The notes under the pieces were generated by a model. That model was not told where the DNA came from. It ran no database searches and worked only from the letters and a program-made list of their open reading frames with translations. A stretch of DNA of 32,360 nt from Pseudomonadota bacterium (GTDB lineage: Bacteria > Pseudomonadota > Gammaproteobacteria > UBA4575): the NCBI GenBank assembly GCA_009839635.1, contig VXPJ01000072.1:1-32360 (forward strand), written 5' to 3'. The position numbers were made by a program, and so were the translations under genes. Below are positions 17,133 to 26,086 of the stretch, piece by piece. Positions within the stretch are counted from its first letter, which is position 1, and every line of letters begins with the position of its first letter.

Positions 17133-19133
17133 CTATCTGTCAAGCATCGCTGCCGCGTGCTCGACGATACGATCGCTGGTGAAGCCAAAATGCTGCATGA
17201 CGGCTTGGCCGGGTGCAGATGCCCCGAAGGTGGAAATTCCGATGGCATCTCCCTCAAGGCCCACATATTTCAGCCAGTAGTCCGGCACGCCCGCCTCGAC
17301 GGCCAAGCGGGTCCGAACGGCAGCGGGCAACACGGATTGCCTGTAGGCCTCGTCCTGGGCATCAAATACATCCGTACTCGGCATGGAAACCAGACGCACC
17401 TGCCTGCCCTGAGCGCTTAGTGTTTCTGCGGCCTGCAGCGCGATTCCAAGCTCGGACCCGGTCGCAATCAGTATGATCTCCGGGACTGCGTCGCAGTCGA
17501 ACAGCACGTAGCCGCCCCGGGCAATGCAGGCGACCTGTTCCGGGCTTCGCTGTATGAAGGGCAGGTTTTGGCGTGAAAAAACCAGGCTGGTGGGCCCGCT
17601 GTCGCGTTCAATGGCATATTTCCATGCAACCGCGGTCTCGACCGTATCCGCGGTCCGCCATACCGACATGTTCGGAATATACCGAAGCGTTGCAAGCTGT
17701 TCGACGGCCTGGTGCGTCGGACCGTCTTCCCCGAGTCCGATGGAATCGTGGGTGTATACGAATATGTTTCTCTGCCCCATCAGGGCCGCCATGCGCAAGG
17801 CATTGCGTGCATACTCCGAAAATACAAGAAAGGTGGCGCTGTAGGGAATGAACCCGCCATGCAGGGCAACCCCGGTGTTGATCGCCGACATGCCAAACTC
17901 CCGCACGCCGTAATAGATGTAGTTTCCCGGTGCATGCGCTGCGCTCACGGCCACCGAGCCGGACCACCAGGTATTGTTGGAGCCGGTCAGGTCCGCCGAG
18001 CCGCCGATGATCTCGGGGAGCAGGCTCGCGTAGCCTTCCAGCGCGAGTTCCGAGGCCTTGCGGGTGGCCACCGTCTTTCCTTCAGCGACCGCCTTTTGGA
18101 CCACCTTTTCCGATTCCGAATCCCAGTCTGTCGGCAAGGTTCCCTGCATTCTTCTTGAGAATTGGGCTGCAAGCTGCGGGTGCTGCTGCTGGTACTGTTC
18201 AAATTTTTCTTCCCACAGGGACTGCCTTGCCCTGCCTTTTTCTTTCGCATCCCACTGTCCGTACACGGACTCGGGGATATGGAAGGGCGGGTGCGCCCAG
18301 CCGATGCGGGTGCGCGCCTGCTCGATCTCCTGTTCACCCAGCGGAGCGCCGTGGGTGGCTGCCGTACCCTGCTTGTTGGGTGCCCCCCAGCCGATCACCG
18401 TCTTGCAGCAGATCAGGGTGGGACGGGTCAGCGCATCCCTCGCATTCTCGATGGCGTTTGTGATTTGGGCACTGTCGTGACCATCGACGTCTGCAATGAC
18501 ATGCCACCCGTAGGACTGGAACCGCTTCGGAGTGTCGTCGGTGAACCAGCCCGCGACCTCGCCGTCAATGGAAATCCCGTTGTCATCGTAAAACACGATC
18601 AGCTTGCCCAGCCCAAGCGTGCCTGCAAGCGAGCACGCTTCATGTGAGATTCCCTCCATCAGACAGCCATCGCCTGCGAATACGTAGGTGTAGTGGTCCA
18701 CGATGTCCAGGTCGCCCCGGTTGAAGCTCGCGGCCAGAACCTTTTCCGCCAGCGCCATGCCGACCGCATTCGCCAGGCCCTGTCCAAGCGGGCCGGTGGT
18801 GGTTTCCACACCCGGGGTATCGCCGTACTCCGGGTGGCCCGGAGTCCTTGAGTGCAATTGCCGGAAGTTCCTGATTTCCTCCATGGAAACGTCATAGCCG
18901 GTCAGATGCAGCACGGAGTACAACAGCATGGAGCCGTGTCCGTTGGACAAGACGAAGCGGTCGCGGTCCGGCCAGCAGGGATCGTTGGGGTTGTGCTTCA
19001 GGAAATCGTTCCAGAGCACTTCCGCAATATCCGCCATGCCCATCGGCATGCCGGGATGACCGGAATTGGCACACTGAACCGCATCCATGCTCAACGCACG
19101 GATAGCATTCGCTAGCTCCTGACGATTTTCCAT
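17133..19133 (-). CDS. tkt: Transketolase
   Basis: Transketolase moves two-carbon ketol units between sugar phosphates using thiamine diphosphate, serving the pentose phosphate pathway or the Calvin cycle. From the ATG at 19133 it has 666 residues, the usual length; an ATG at 19169 would add 12 residues. Motifs include SGHPGMPMGMADIAEVLW (24-41), the TPP-binding GDGCLMEGISHE near 155-165 with DDNGISIDG after it, the pyrimidine-domain segment THDSIGLGEDGPTHQ and the C-terminal domain with VSMPSTDVFDAQ. It is the first gene of tkt-gap-pgk-pyk-fba and has its own upstream promoter candidate. Confidence 0.97.
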   Translation of the reverse strand: MENRQELANAIRALSMDAVQCANSGHPGMPMGMADIAEVLWNDFLKHNPNDPCWPDRDRFVLSNGHGSMLLYSVLHLTGYDVSMEEIRNFRQLHSRTPGHPEYGDTPGVETTTGPLGQGLANAVGMALAEKVLAASFNRGDLDIVDHYTYVFAGDGCLMEGISHEACSLAGTLGLGKLIVFYDDNGISIDGEVAGWFTDDTPKRFQSYGWHVIADVDGHDSAQITNAIENARDALTRPTLICCKTVIGWGAPNKQGTAATHGAPLGEQEIEQARTRIGWAHPPFHIPESVYGQWDAKEKGRARQSLWEEKFEQYQQQHPQLAAQFSRRMQGTLPTDWDSESEKVVQKAVAEGKTVATRKASELALEGYASLLPEIIGGSADLTGSNNTWWSGSVAVSAAHAPGNYIYYGVREFGMSAINTGVALHGGFIPYSATFLVFSEYARNALRMAALMGQRNIFVYTHDSIGLGEDGPTHQAVEQLATLRYIPNMSVWRTADTVETAVAWKYAIERDSGPTSLVFSRQNLPFIQRSPEQVACIARGGYVLFDCDAVPEIILIATGSELGIALQAAETLSAQGRQVRLVSMPSTDVFDAQDEAYRQSVLPAAVRTRLAVEAGVPDYWLKYVGLEGDAIGISTFGASAPGQAVMQHFGFTSDRIVEHAAAMLDR

Positions 19134-19224
19134 TCTAGAAGGTTCTTGCCTGCTTGTATGGCTAGGCATCCATCAAAACCGTTGTTCCTGTCGAAAACGC
19201 AACAAGCAGAAAAATCCGGCTTGC

Positions 19225-19238
19225 TGCAGGCCCCTGCA
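19225..19238. repeat. Inverted repeat in the tkt leader
   Basis: TGCAGG and CCTGCA are separated by two bases, about 90 bases before the tkt start and downstream of the proposed tkt promoter. It could form a short hairpin or bind a dimeric protein. Nothing further supports a role. Confidence 0.25.
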
Positions 19239-19258
19239 TTCCCATTTCCGGGGGCGCT

Positions 19259-19287
19259 ATTGTGGAATACTTGCCTAGGCAGGGCAA
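19259..19287 (-). promoter_or_regulatory. Candidate sigma-70 promoter of the tkt operon, palindrome in the spacer
   Basis: On the minus strand TTGCCC (19287-19282) and CACAAT (19264-19259) are spaced by exactly 17 bases, each matching four of six consensus bases. A perfect 10-bp palindrome, TGCCTAGGCA at 19272-19281, fills the middle of the spacer, a place where a regulator would compete with or reshape RNA polymerase binding. The predicted leader is about 120 bases long. Confidence 0.5.
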
Positions 19288-19409
19288 CTGCCCCAATGGG
19301 ATGAAAAGCCAGTGCCCCGTCTCTTCTGTTCAGCGCCAACACAGATATTTCTTCAGCAAATCACAGGTCGGGGCTGCACAGGCGATCATTCTGATAATCC
19401 CGAAACTAC

Positions 19410-19418
19410 TGCTATAAT
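19410..19418 (+). promoter_or_regulatory. Extended -10 promoter candidate for the GPP34-P450 gene
   Basis: TGCTATAAT (TGnTATAAT) is a perfect extended -10 element at about 118 bases before the ATG at 19536. Extended -10 promoters can work with a poor -35; here only TTCTGA-like bases lie at the right distance. Transcription would start near 19425 and include the inverted repeat at 19432-19478. Confidence 0.5.
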
Positions 19419-19431
19419 TAGCGGGTTGTTG

Positions 19432-19478
19432 TTGCTAACAGTCTTCAAGAATAGTGAAATTTTCCTGAACTGTTGCAA
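19432..19478 (+). repeat. Imperfect inverted repeat in the P450 leader
   Basis: TTGC-T-AACAGT (19432-19442) pairs with ACTGTTGCAA (19469-19478), giving ten pairs with one bulged T and a 26-base loop. In the transcript it would make a stem-loop some 58 bases before the start codon; as DNA it could bind a regulator. Not tied to any known element. Confidence 0.4.
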
Positions 19479-19535
19479 AGCGGGAATTATCCGGGCTTTT
19501 GCGCAGGCTACAGGCGGTGCAGGGAAGAAAGAACA

Positions 19536-21542
19536 ATGCGACTGACTGAAGAACTGATCCTCCTGATGCTTGATGAGCAAAGCGGCTACCTAGAAATGGT
19601 GCCTGGCTGGGATTTCTCGTGTGTCATCGCCGGCGCAGTCATCGCGGACCTCGCCCTGGAATTTCGAATTGACACGGATTTGGACTCATTGCACCTGATC
19701 AATGGGGACCCCACCGGCGACACCATGCTTGATCCCACATTGAAGGAGATCAGCGAATCGAAGGGTACTTTCAGCACCCAGTACTGGATTGAGAAGAACA
19801 CCTCGCGTTCCGACGATATCGTTACAATCACGCTCGACCGACTGGTTGAAAAAGGGATCTTGCAACACGAAACCGGTGGCTTCTGGTCATTGTCCTCATC
19901 GGTCTCCCGTACCAAAACCTACCCGACTGCCCAAGGCGCATCAAAGGAAGAGGCCAAGTCGCGAATCTTGAATGTCATTCTGAACGACATCATCCCGGAT
20001 CCCCGGGATGTCATCCTTATCTGTCTCATGCATACATGCGGGGGATTCAAGCTTATCCTCGACGAGGAAGACTATCAGGAAAAAATTGAACGCATCGAAA
20101 TGCTTGCCTCAATGGATCTGGTCGGCCAGTCCATATCCAAGGCAGTCATGCAAAGCACCATCAGGCCGAAGACGAAACAGGTTATTCAAACCAAGCCCAT
20201 CCCCAAGATGAAGGTATCCGACATCCTGCAGATTTCGGATTTCCGGCGGGGGGACATACCCAAGGCGATCTGCCAGATCCATGATAAGTACGGCCCGGTC
20301 GTCGAGGTACCCTTCAAGCTCAGGGGTCAACGGTTGCTCCTGCTGTCGGGCCCGGATGTCAATCAGTGGGTTCAGAAAAAGGGCAGGTTCTATCTTCGTT
20401 CAAAGGATTTTATCAAGGATTTTGAAGCCGAATATGGTGCCTCGCGAACCATGTCGGGCATGGATGGCGCAGAACACTACCGGATGAGAAAATCATTGCA
20501 GAAGGCGTATTCCCGGGCCGGTCTCTCCTGCAGACTGCCGGAGGTCGTTCATCTTTGCCGGAAATCCCTTGCCCGGTGGGAGCAGGGCTCAGTCATCGGC
20601 GCGACCATGGCCTGCCGGAATCACATTTGCAGTCAGGTTTCCAGCCTTTTGTTCGGTGTGGATGCTGGGGACGACATTGACGACATCATTGCCTACGGAC
20701 AGCGTGCGCTGAACATCCGTGTACTTGGAATGCTACCGGAATTCCTGCTCTCCACACCACGCATGAACCGGGCCAAGAATGCAGTGCAGCAGCTCGTCAA
20801 ATCAGTCCATGCCTCGCACACGCCAGCACAAAGGGAAGGGAAACCGCAAGATCTCGCCGATGCAATTCTCGAACTTCACCGAAGTGACCCGCAGTTTCTT
20901 CCTGAAACGGATACTACCTTCCCGTTTGTGGCAACGATGGTCGCCAGCATCTATCCCGGCAGTGGATTGGCTTTTGCCCTGTATTCGATGATTACCCGTC
21001 CAGACCTGTACGACAGGGTGCGTGAAGAGGCGGATGCACTGTTCGGAAACGGAAGAGAGCCAACTGCCGAGGATTTCAGCCTGTCAAATATTGATGTAAC
21101 CCATCGGGTATTTCTCGAAACCGAACGCATGTATCCCGCCATTCCTTGGCAACTCCGGGCCGTGATGAACCGATGCACCATTGATAAGTACGAGATACCG
21201 GTCAAAACCTACGTGTTGATATGCCAGACCGCGACACACTACATGGATAATGTCTTCAAGAACCCGACAGAATTTGACATCGGCCGCTACCAGAAAGGGC
21301 GACAGGAGCATCTGGGCCCATCTGCCTATACGCCCTTTGGCCTGGGCACACACGCATGCCTGGGGCATCGCTTTGTCGAATTGCAGATGGCTGTCAATCT
21401 CCTGCTCTTCGCCTACCACCTGAGGCTGGAAGTGAAGCCCGATGATTATGAGTTGCGCATCAACCCCTTCCCTGAATCGGCACCGACCAAGAAACTGAAG
21501 TTCAGGGTGGCCGAAGTCAGAAACCCCGTGAATCTCCATTAG
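19536..21542 (+). CDS. GPP34 (GOLPH3-like) domain fused to cytochrome P450
   Basis: A 668-residue two-domain protein from the ATG at 19536 (AGGGAAGAAAG upstream; the frame's earlier TTG is less likely). Residues 1 to about 205 read as GPP34: LTEELILLMLDE (3-14), IAGAVIADLALEFRI (31-45), and the later LDRLVEKGILQHE and NDIIPDPRDVILICLMHTCG (core IPDPRDVILICLMH). Residues about 225-668 are a complete P450: HYRMRK (314-319) for a heme propionate, ExxR as ETER (528-531), and FGLGTHACLG (601-610) with axial ligand Cys608. The I-helix region (about 465-482) reads SIYPGSGLAF and lacks the usual acid-threonine pair. GPP34 in eukaryotic GOLPH3 binds phosphatidylinositol 4-phosphate; membrane tethering here is inference. 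The substrate is unknown. No ferredoxin or reductase gene is adjacent. The gene diverges from tkt and converges on the efflux operon. Confidence 0.85.
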   Translation: MRLTEELILLMLDEQSGYLEMVPGWDFSCVIAGAVIADLALEFRIDTDLDSLHLINGDPTGDTMLDPTLKEISESKGTFSTQYWIEKNTSRSDDIVTITLDRLVEKGILQHETGGFWSLSSSVSRTKTYPTAQGASKEEAKSRILNVILNDIIPDPRDVILICLMHTCGGFKLILDEEDYQEKIERIEMLASMDLVGQSISKAVMQSTIRPKTKQVIQTKPIPKMKVSDILQISDFRRGDIPKAICQIHDKYGPVVEVPFKLRGQRLLLLSGPDVNQWVQKKGRFYLRSKDFIKDFEAEYGASRTMSGMDGAEHYRMRKSLQKAYSRAGLSCRLPEVVHLCRKSLARWEQGSVIGATMACRNHICSQVSSLLFGVDAGDDIDDIIAYGQRALNIRVLGMLPEFLLSTPRMNRAKNAVQQLVKSVHASHTPAQREGKPQDLADAILELHRSDPQFLPETDTTFPFVATMVASIYPGSGLAFALYSMITRPDLYDRVREEADALFGNGREPTAEDFSLSNIDVTHRVFLETERMYPAIPWQLRAVMNRCTIDKYEIPVKTYVLICQTATHYMDNVFKNPTEFDIGRYQKGRQEHLGPSAYTPFGLGTHACLGHRFVELQMAVNLLLFAYHLRLEVKPDDYELRINPFPESAPTKKLKFRVAEVRNPVNLH

Positions 21543-21629
21543 CGGGAATCTTCGAACACAAGAAGCCGCAAGACGCTTGCTGATACCGGAGAACAGCCAG
21601 CACCTCGCCTGTTGGCGATATCAAAATAT

Positions 21630-24600
21630 TCAGTCTACAGGGTTGACGGTTGCCGGAGAGACGAGGTCAGCGCCTGCTTCAGTCTGCTGGATCCTCTTGC
21701 GAAGATACATTGCCATCAGCGCGGGTATGAGCATCATCAATATGGCCGTAGTAATCATGATCCCGAAACCGAGTGATGCAGCAAATGGAATCAAAAACTG
21801 TGCCTGAATTGCACGCTCAAGAATGAGGGGCGTGAACCCGAGGAAAGTGGTCACAGAAGTGAGCAAAATTGGACGAAAGCGTCCCTTTGCGCCCTCTATA
21901 ATTGCAGTTCGCGCAGGAACTCCCTCGTCGAGTTTCTGGTCGATGAAATCAATCATCACCAGCGAATCATTCACGACGACACCACTGAGGCCAAATATGC
22001 CCAAAAAGGATGCAGCACTCATGGCGATTCCCAATGCCAGGTGACCCCAGATCGCACCGATGAGCCCGAACGGGATGATGGCCATGATGATAAATGGCTT
22101 GATGTAGGAGCGCAGGGGGATGGCCAGCAGCGCAAATATCATGAGCATTGCAACTGCAAACCCGCGTTTCAGTGAGCCCAGGGATTCCAATTGCTCCTGT
22201 TGCTCTCCTCCAAACGTATACGTCAGGCCGGGATGTGCCTCCTTGAGTCCTGCAAGGATTGAATTCGCCAAAATGGCGTTGGCTTCCCCGCCGGTGATTA
22301 CGGTCTGGTCCACATCCGCCGTGACCGTAACAACGCGCTGCCCGTCCCTTCTCGAAATCGCGGGTGGCGACATGCCTGATTCGAACGTCGCAACCTGACT
22401 TAACGGAACCTCAGCTCCAGTGGGAGTGCGGATCAGGTACCCTTCGATATCGGTGATGGCATTGCGCTCATCCTTGGGCAAACGCACATAAACCCGTATT
22501 TCTTCGCGCCCGCGCTGCACCCGCAAGGCCTCTGCACCGAAAAATGCAGCACGTGCCTGCTGTGCCATGTCTTCAAGTGTAAGTCCAAGTGTACGTGCCT
22601 CGGGCCGCAGCCCAAGCTGGATTTCCCGAACTCCCGGCGTATGATCAGACCGTACATCAAAGACACCTTCCAGTTCGCGCAAGCCATATACGGCAGAACC
22701 TGCGACCTGGTTGAGATTTTGCGGTTGAGGGTGCGACAGTACCACCTCAATGGGATTGCCCAAATCAAAGACCTTGCCACTGAAAGTGACTCCACGAACG
22801 TAGGGCAGGATACCCACCTCATCTCGCCATGCCTGGGCAATGGCCCCGGTGGAAATCTTGCGCTGCTGTGCGCCCAGCAACTTGAATTCGATGGTGGCGA
22901 TATTCGGTTCCGGATTCAGCGAAAGTTTCGGTGCAAGACCCCCGCCCTCTACCCGCGGCCCTTGACCTACGGTCACGGTTACCCCGGAAAGCAAGGGGGA
23001 GGCGCCCTCGGGCCGGTCACGCGAAATCCGTTCGAGCACACGATGTCCTGCACCTTCCAGTTCCCTTGCAACCTCATGCGTTCTCTGCGCAGTGGTGCCA
23101 TCAGGCATCTCCAGCGTGGCGGTGACAAAATCACCCTCCACGACATCCGCAAAGGATGTTGCGACGACCCCCGCCGGCAGCAAGGAAACACTGAAAATCA
23201 GCAGGCCGATGGCGCCCGCCAGCGTCACGACAGGCTGGGCAGTCGCAAAGTGTAGTCCCCGGTCCAGAGGACCCTTCAGAAATTTATCCAGCAGATCATC
23301 TACAACACCTCGAACCCGGGCAAAAAACCGGTCAACCGGCCCGGTAGGCGTCCATTCCGGTCCATGCAGATTGGACAGATGGTTGGGCAGGATCAGCAGT
23401 GATTCCACCAGGGAAATCAGCAACATCGCAATGATAATCACCGGCAGGGCCTTCCATACCTGTCCGATGCCCCCAGGTATGAAAAATAGTGGAATGAATG
23501 CTGCGACGGAAGTCAGTACGGCAAACGTCAGAGGCACCTTGATCCGTCGAGTGCCGCGGATCGCCGCGACGATGCCCGGCGTACCACGGCTTCGTTCATG
23601 GTGAATATGCTCGGCCACGACAATGGCATCGTCAACCACGATGCCGATCGCCAGGACAAACGCGAACAGGGAGACCGTATTGATCGAGATATCCGCCGCC
23701 AACATCGCAGCCAGAGCGCCGATCCCTGAGACGGCCAGGCCCGCAGCGACCCATACAGCCAGCCGAATCTCGAGAAACAGGGCCAAGGCAACCAGAACAA
23801 GCATCAAACCCAGGATTCCATTCTTAAGAAGGATGTTCACGCGTTCCTTGTAGTCCTGAGAGTCATCATTCCAGATCGTGATCCCGACCCCGTCAGGAAG
23901 GGATGGGCTGATCACGTTGACAACGTGCTCTCGCACAGCCGTGGTAACATCCATCACCCGCTCCCCTTCTGCCCGGTAGACTTCAACAAAGGCAGCAGGC
24001 TGATTCTGATGACGTACGATCAGATCGGAGTCCTGAAAGCCATCGCGTACCCGGGCGATGTCTCCCAGTCGTACGACCGTGCCGTCATTTCTACTGAGAA
24101 CAACCATTTCCTCAAAATCCTGCTGGACATAGCGCTGACCCAAGGTGCGTACACGCACCTCGGTTTCCCGGGTTTCGATACTGCCTGCTGACAGATCCAG
24201 GGAGCCGTGGCGTATCGTGTTTGCGATATCCGTCAGGGTGAGGCCCAGGGCACGCAGGCGGGCCTGCGGGACCTCGATGGTGATTTCATAATCCCGTACA
24301 CCGCTGGTCTCGACCGATGACACGGTGGGAAGCGAAGCCAGCTCATCCTCGATCTGGTACGCCAGCTCTTTGAGAGCGCGCTCGGAGATTTCTCCATGGA
24401 CAAGGACACGAACCACACTCTGATGGTTGGACATTTCCCGGAATTCCGGACGCTCGGCTGCCGCGGGGAAAGACTGGATACGACCCACCACAGTTTTGAT
24501 CTCATCCAGCACACGACCTATATCCGCACCCAGCTTCAGTTCAGCACGCACTGACGCCATCCCTGGAGCGGCCACGGACTTCACCCGCTTGACGTTGCCC

Positions 24601-24854
24601 AGCGATTCGACCTGCTCCTCGATCTTGACCACGATCGACTCTTCCACCTCTTCCGGCGTGGCACCGGGATAGGCCACGGAGACTTCGATGGTATTGAATT
24701 CCACCGTGGCCCATGATTCCCGCTCCAGACCGGTCAATGCCACCAAGCCTGCAGCCAGTATGACGAACATGAACAGGTTGGCCGCGACGCTGTTGCCCGC
24801 CATATAGGCGATCGGGCCGCCCGGCTCTCCCAGGTGACTGCTTTTTTGGCTCAT
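21630..24854 (-). CDS. RND efflux permease (HAE1-type, AcrB-like)
   Basis: The inner-membrane pump of a tripartite efflux system, 1074 residues, driven by the proton gradient. TM1 lies at about 22-42 and is followed by a large periplasmic domain, six-helix first half (about 340-490), a second periplasmic loop, and the second half ending near the C-terminus. GIVVDDAIVVAEHIHHE (404-420) in TM4 carries the proton-relay aspartates Asp408-Asp409, and the equivalent second-half segment is GVVVNDSLVMIDFI. These features fit hydrophobe/amphiphile exporters, not heavy-metal pumps. Its ATG overlaps the adaptor stop by four bases (ATGA), so the two are translationally coupled. Substrate cannot be read from the sequence. 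Confidence 0.93.
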   Translation of the reverse strand: MSQKSSHLGEPGGPIAYMAGNSVAANLFMFVILAAGLVALTGLERESWATVEFNTIEVSVAYPGATPEEVEESIVVKIEEQVESLGNVKRVKSVAAPGMASVRAELKLGADIGRVLDEIKTVVGRIQSFPAAAERPEFREMSNHQSVVRVLVHGEISERALKELAYQIEDELASLPTVSSVETSGVRDYEITIEVPQARLRALGLTLTDIANTIRHGSLDLSAGSIETRETEVRVRTLGQRYVQQDFEEMVVLSRNDGTVVRLGDIARVRDGFQDSDLIVRHQNQPAAFVEVYRAEGERVMDVTTAVREHVVNVISPSLPDGVGITIWNDDSQDYKERVNILLKNGILGLMLVLVALALFLEIRLAVWVAAGLAVSGIGALAAMLAADISINTVSLFAFVLAIGIVVDDAIVVAEHIHHERSRGTPGIVAAIRGTRRIKVPLTFAVLTSVAAFIPLFFIPGGIGQVWKALPVIIIAMLLISLVESLLILPNHLSNLHGPEWTPTGPVDRFFARVRGVVDDLLDKFLKGPLDRGLHFATAQPVVTLAGAIGLLIFSVSLLPAGVVATSFADVVEGDFVTATLEMPDGTTAQRTHEVARELEGAGHRVLERISRDRPEGASPLLSGVTVTVGQGPRVEGGGLAPKLSLNPEPNIATIEFKLLGAQQRKISTGAIAQAWRDEVGILPYVRGVTFSGKVFDLGNPIEVVLSHPQPQNLNQVAGSAVYGLRELEGVFDVRSDHTPGVREIQLGLRPEARTLGLTLEDMAQQARAAFFGAEALRVQRGREEIRVYVRLPKDERNAITDIEGYLIRTPTGAEVPLSQVATFESGMSPPAISRRDGQRVVTVTADVDQTVITGGEANAILANSILAGLKEAHPGLTYTFGGEQQEQLESLGSLKRGFAVAMLMIFALLAIPLRSYIKPFIIMAIIPFGLIGAIWGHLALGIAMSAASFLGIFGLSGVVVNDSLVMIDFIDQKLDEGVPARTAIIEGAKGRFRPILLTSVTTFLGFTPLILERAIQAQFLIPFAASLGFGIMITTAILMMLIPALMAMYLRKRIQQTEAGADLVSPATVNPVD

Positions 24855-26080
24855 TGTTCTACAGCGTCCCGGCTGCGCACCCTCATGCCTTCGGTGGCAA
24901 ATTGAATGCCGCCCGTGACAACGGCCTGCCCCTCTTCGAGGGCACCGGTTACGAAGATTTCATTATCACCACGCTGCAGCACCTGTACCGGGACAATACC
25001 GACTCTTTGCCCATCGCGGATTACCCAAACCTCATTCCCCGGTTGCAGGGCCAAACGCGGGATCCGGAAATAGCTCTCCGGCGTGAGCCCCTCGATTTCA
25101 ACCTCCACAAACTTGCCCACCAGAAGCGGAGGAGGCTGGGAGGTATGCTCTTGCGAGTCGACCGGGGTACCCGCAGAAAAGGGCTCGGGGACACGCACAA
25201 TCACATCGATGGTTCGTGTCTGCTTGTCAAGGGACACCTCGGCCCGGTCCACATAGCCGTCCCACGCGTAGTGCGCGTCTGCGTATCTCGCGATGACACG
25301 CGCATTCACCCGCCGCTTGGCATCCCCCGCCTGAAGCTCCCACAGCCCGGGGATCAATGCGGTGTTGGAATCGGACAGGGGCAATACCACCTCGACCGCA
25401 TCGGCGGCAAACAGCCGCCCGACGACCTGGCCCACCGTCAGAAACTGGCCGATGTCCACGGACTTCTCGCGCACATAGCCATCGAAGGACGCCTTCACGC
25501 TGGTTCGGGCCAACGCCAGCCGGGCTTCGGCAACCTTGGCCTCCTCACGTTTCAGCGCAGCCTGAGCAGCCTTCAGTTGGGGCTCTCGCAGCACCAGGGG
25601 GCTTGCCTGGGTCACCGTGGATCCCGACTCGCGCTGTCGACCAGAGTACTGCTCGTATTCTGTCCGGGCGACGGCCGCCAACTCGCGGGCCTCGAGAAGG
25701 GCCACTCTCCGGTCTTCGAGATCGGCCATGGCTTCGCGCAGGCGATACTGGTAGTCCTCCCGTTCAATGCGGAAGATCGTATCGCCCGCCTTGATCCGCC
25801 CGCCACTGTGGAAGCTCGGATTCATCCAGTCGACTCGGCCACTGACTTGCGAAGTGATGTCAATTTCCGCACTGGGCCGCACGGTTCCGGCACCGTACAC
25901 CGGTATGGCCCCGGTCCCGGGCGCCACCTGGGCGGACTGCACGAACGGAATTCGAGGCGGCAGCTCACGACGCTCCGGCTCAGGCGCCAGTGATACCAGA
26001 ATGGATGCCAGCACCACCGCACCCACCAGAATCCCGGCGGCAACCAGATAGCTTTTCAGTCCGTCCTTCAGTTTTTTCAT
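24851..26080 (-). CDS. RND periplasmic adaptor (membrane fusion protein)
   Basis: The adaptor joins permease and outer-membrane channel. It has 409 residues with an N-terminal membrane anchor (about 10-31, LVAAGILVGAVVLASILVSL core) and no lipobox cysteine. ITSQVSGRVDWMNPSF is the first lipoyl half, a coiled-coil hairpin rich in Glu, Arg and Ala follows (about 115-200), and ASFDGYVREKSVDIGQFLTVGQ (core SFDGYVREKSVDIGQ) is the second lipoyl half. A beta-barrel and membrane-proximal domain end the protein. GGAG is nine bases before the ATG, which lies 6 bases after the outer-membrane gene. Confidence 0.93.
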   Translation of the reverse strand: MKKLKDGLKSYLVAAGILVGAVVLASILVSLAPEPERRELPPRIPFVQSAQVAPGTGAIPVYGAGTVRPSAEIDITSQVSGRVDWMNPSFHSGGRIKAGDTIFRIEREDYQYRLREAMADLEDRRVALLEARELAAVARTEYEQYSGRQRESGSTVTQASPLVLREPQLKAAQAALKREEAKVAEARLALARTSVKASFDGYVREKSVDIGQFLTVGQVVGRLFAADAVEVVLPLSDSNTALIPGLWELQAGDAKRRVNARVIARYADAHYAWDGYVDRAEVSLDKQTRTIDVIVRVPEPFSAGTPVDSQEHTSQPPPLLVGKFVEVEIEGLTPESYFRIPRLALQPGNEVWVIRDGQRVGIVPVQVLQRGDNEIFVTGALEEGQAVVTGGIQFATEGMRVRSRDAVEQ

Positions 26081-26086
26081 GCCGGT

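Larger units (their letters stand above)
19134..19535. other. Divergent 402-base intergenic region between tkt and the GPP34-P450 gene
   Basis: No gene is seen in this gap. It holds the tkt promoter candidate, its spacer palindrome, the 19225-19238 inverted repeat, an extended -10 facing the P450 gene, and a long imperfect inverted repeat in the P450 leader. The stretch 19290-19400 shows nothing I can interpret. The bases are visibly more AT-rich from about 19390 to 19500 than in the flanking genes. Confidence 0.8.

Noticed and set aside
21605..21618. Terminator hairpin between the P450 and permease genes (TCGCC-TGTT-GGCGA)
   Set aside because: Stem of only five pairs and no T-tract on either side.
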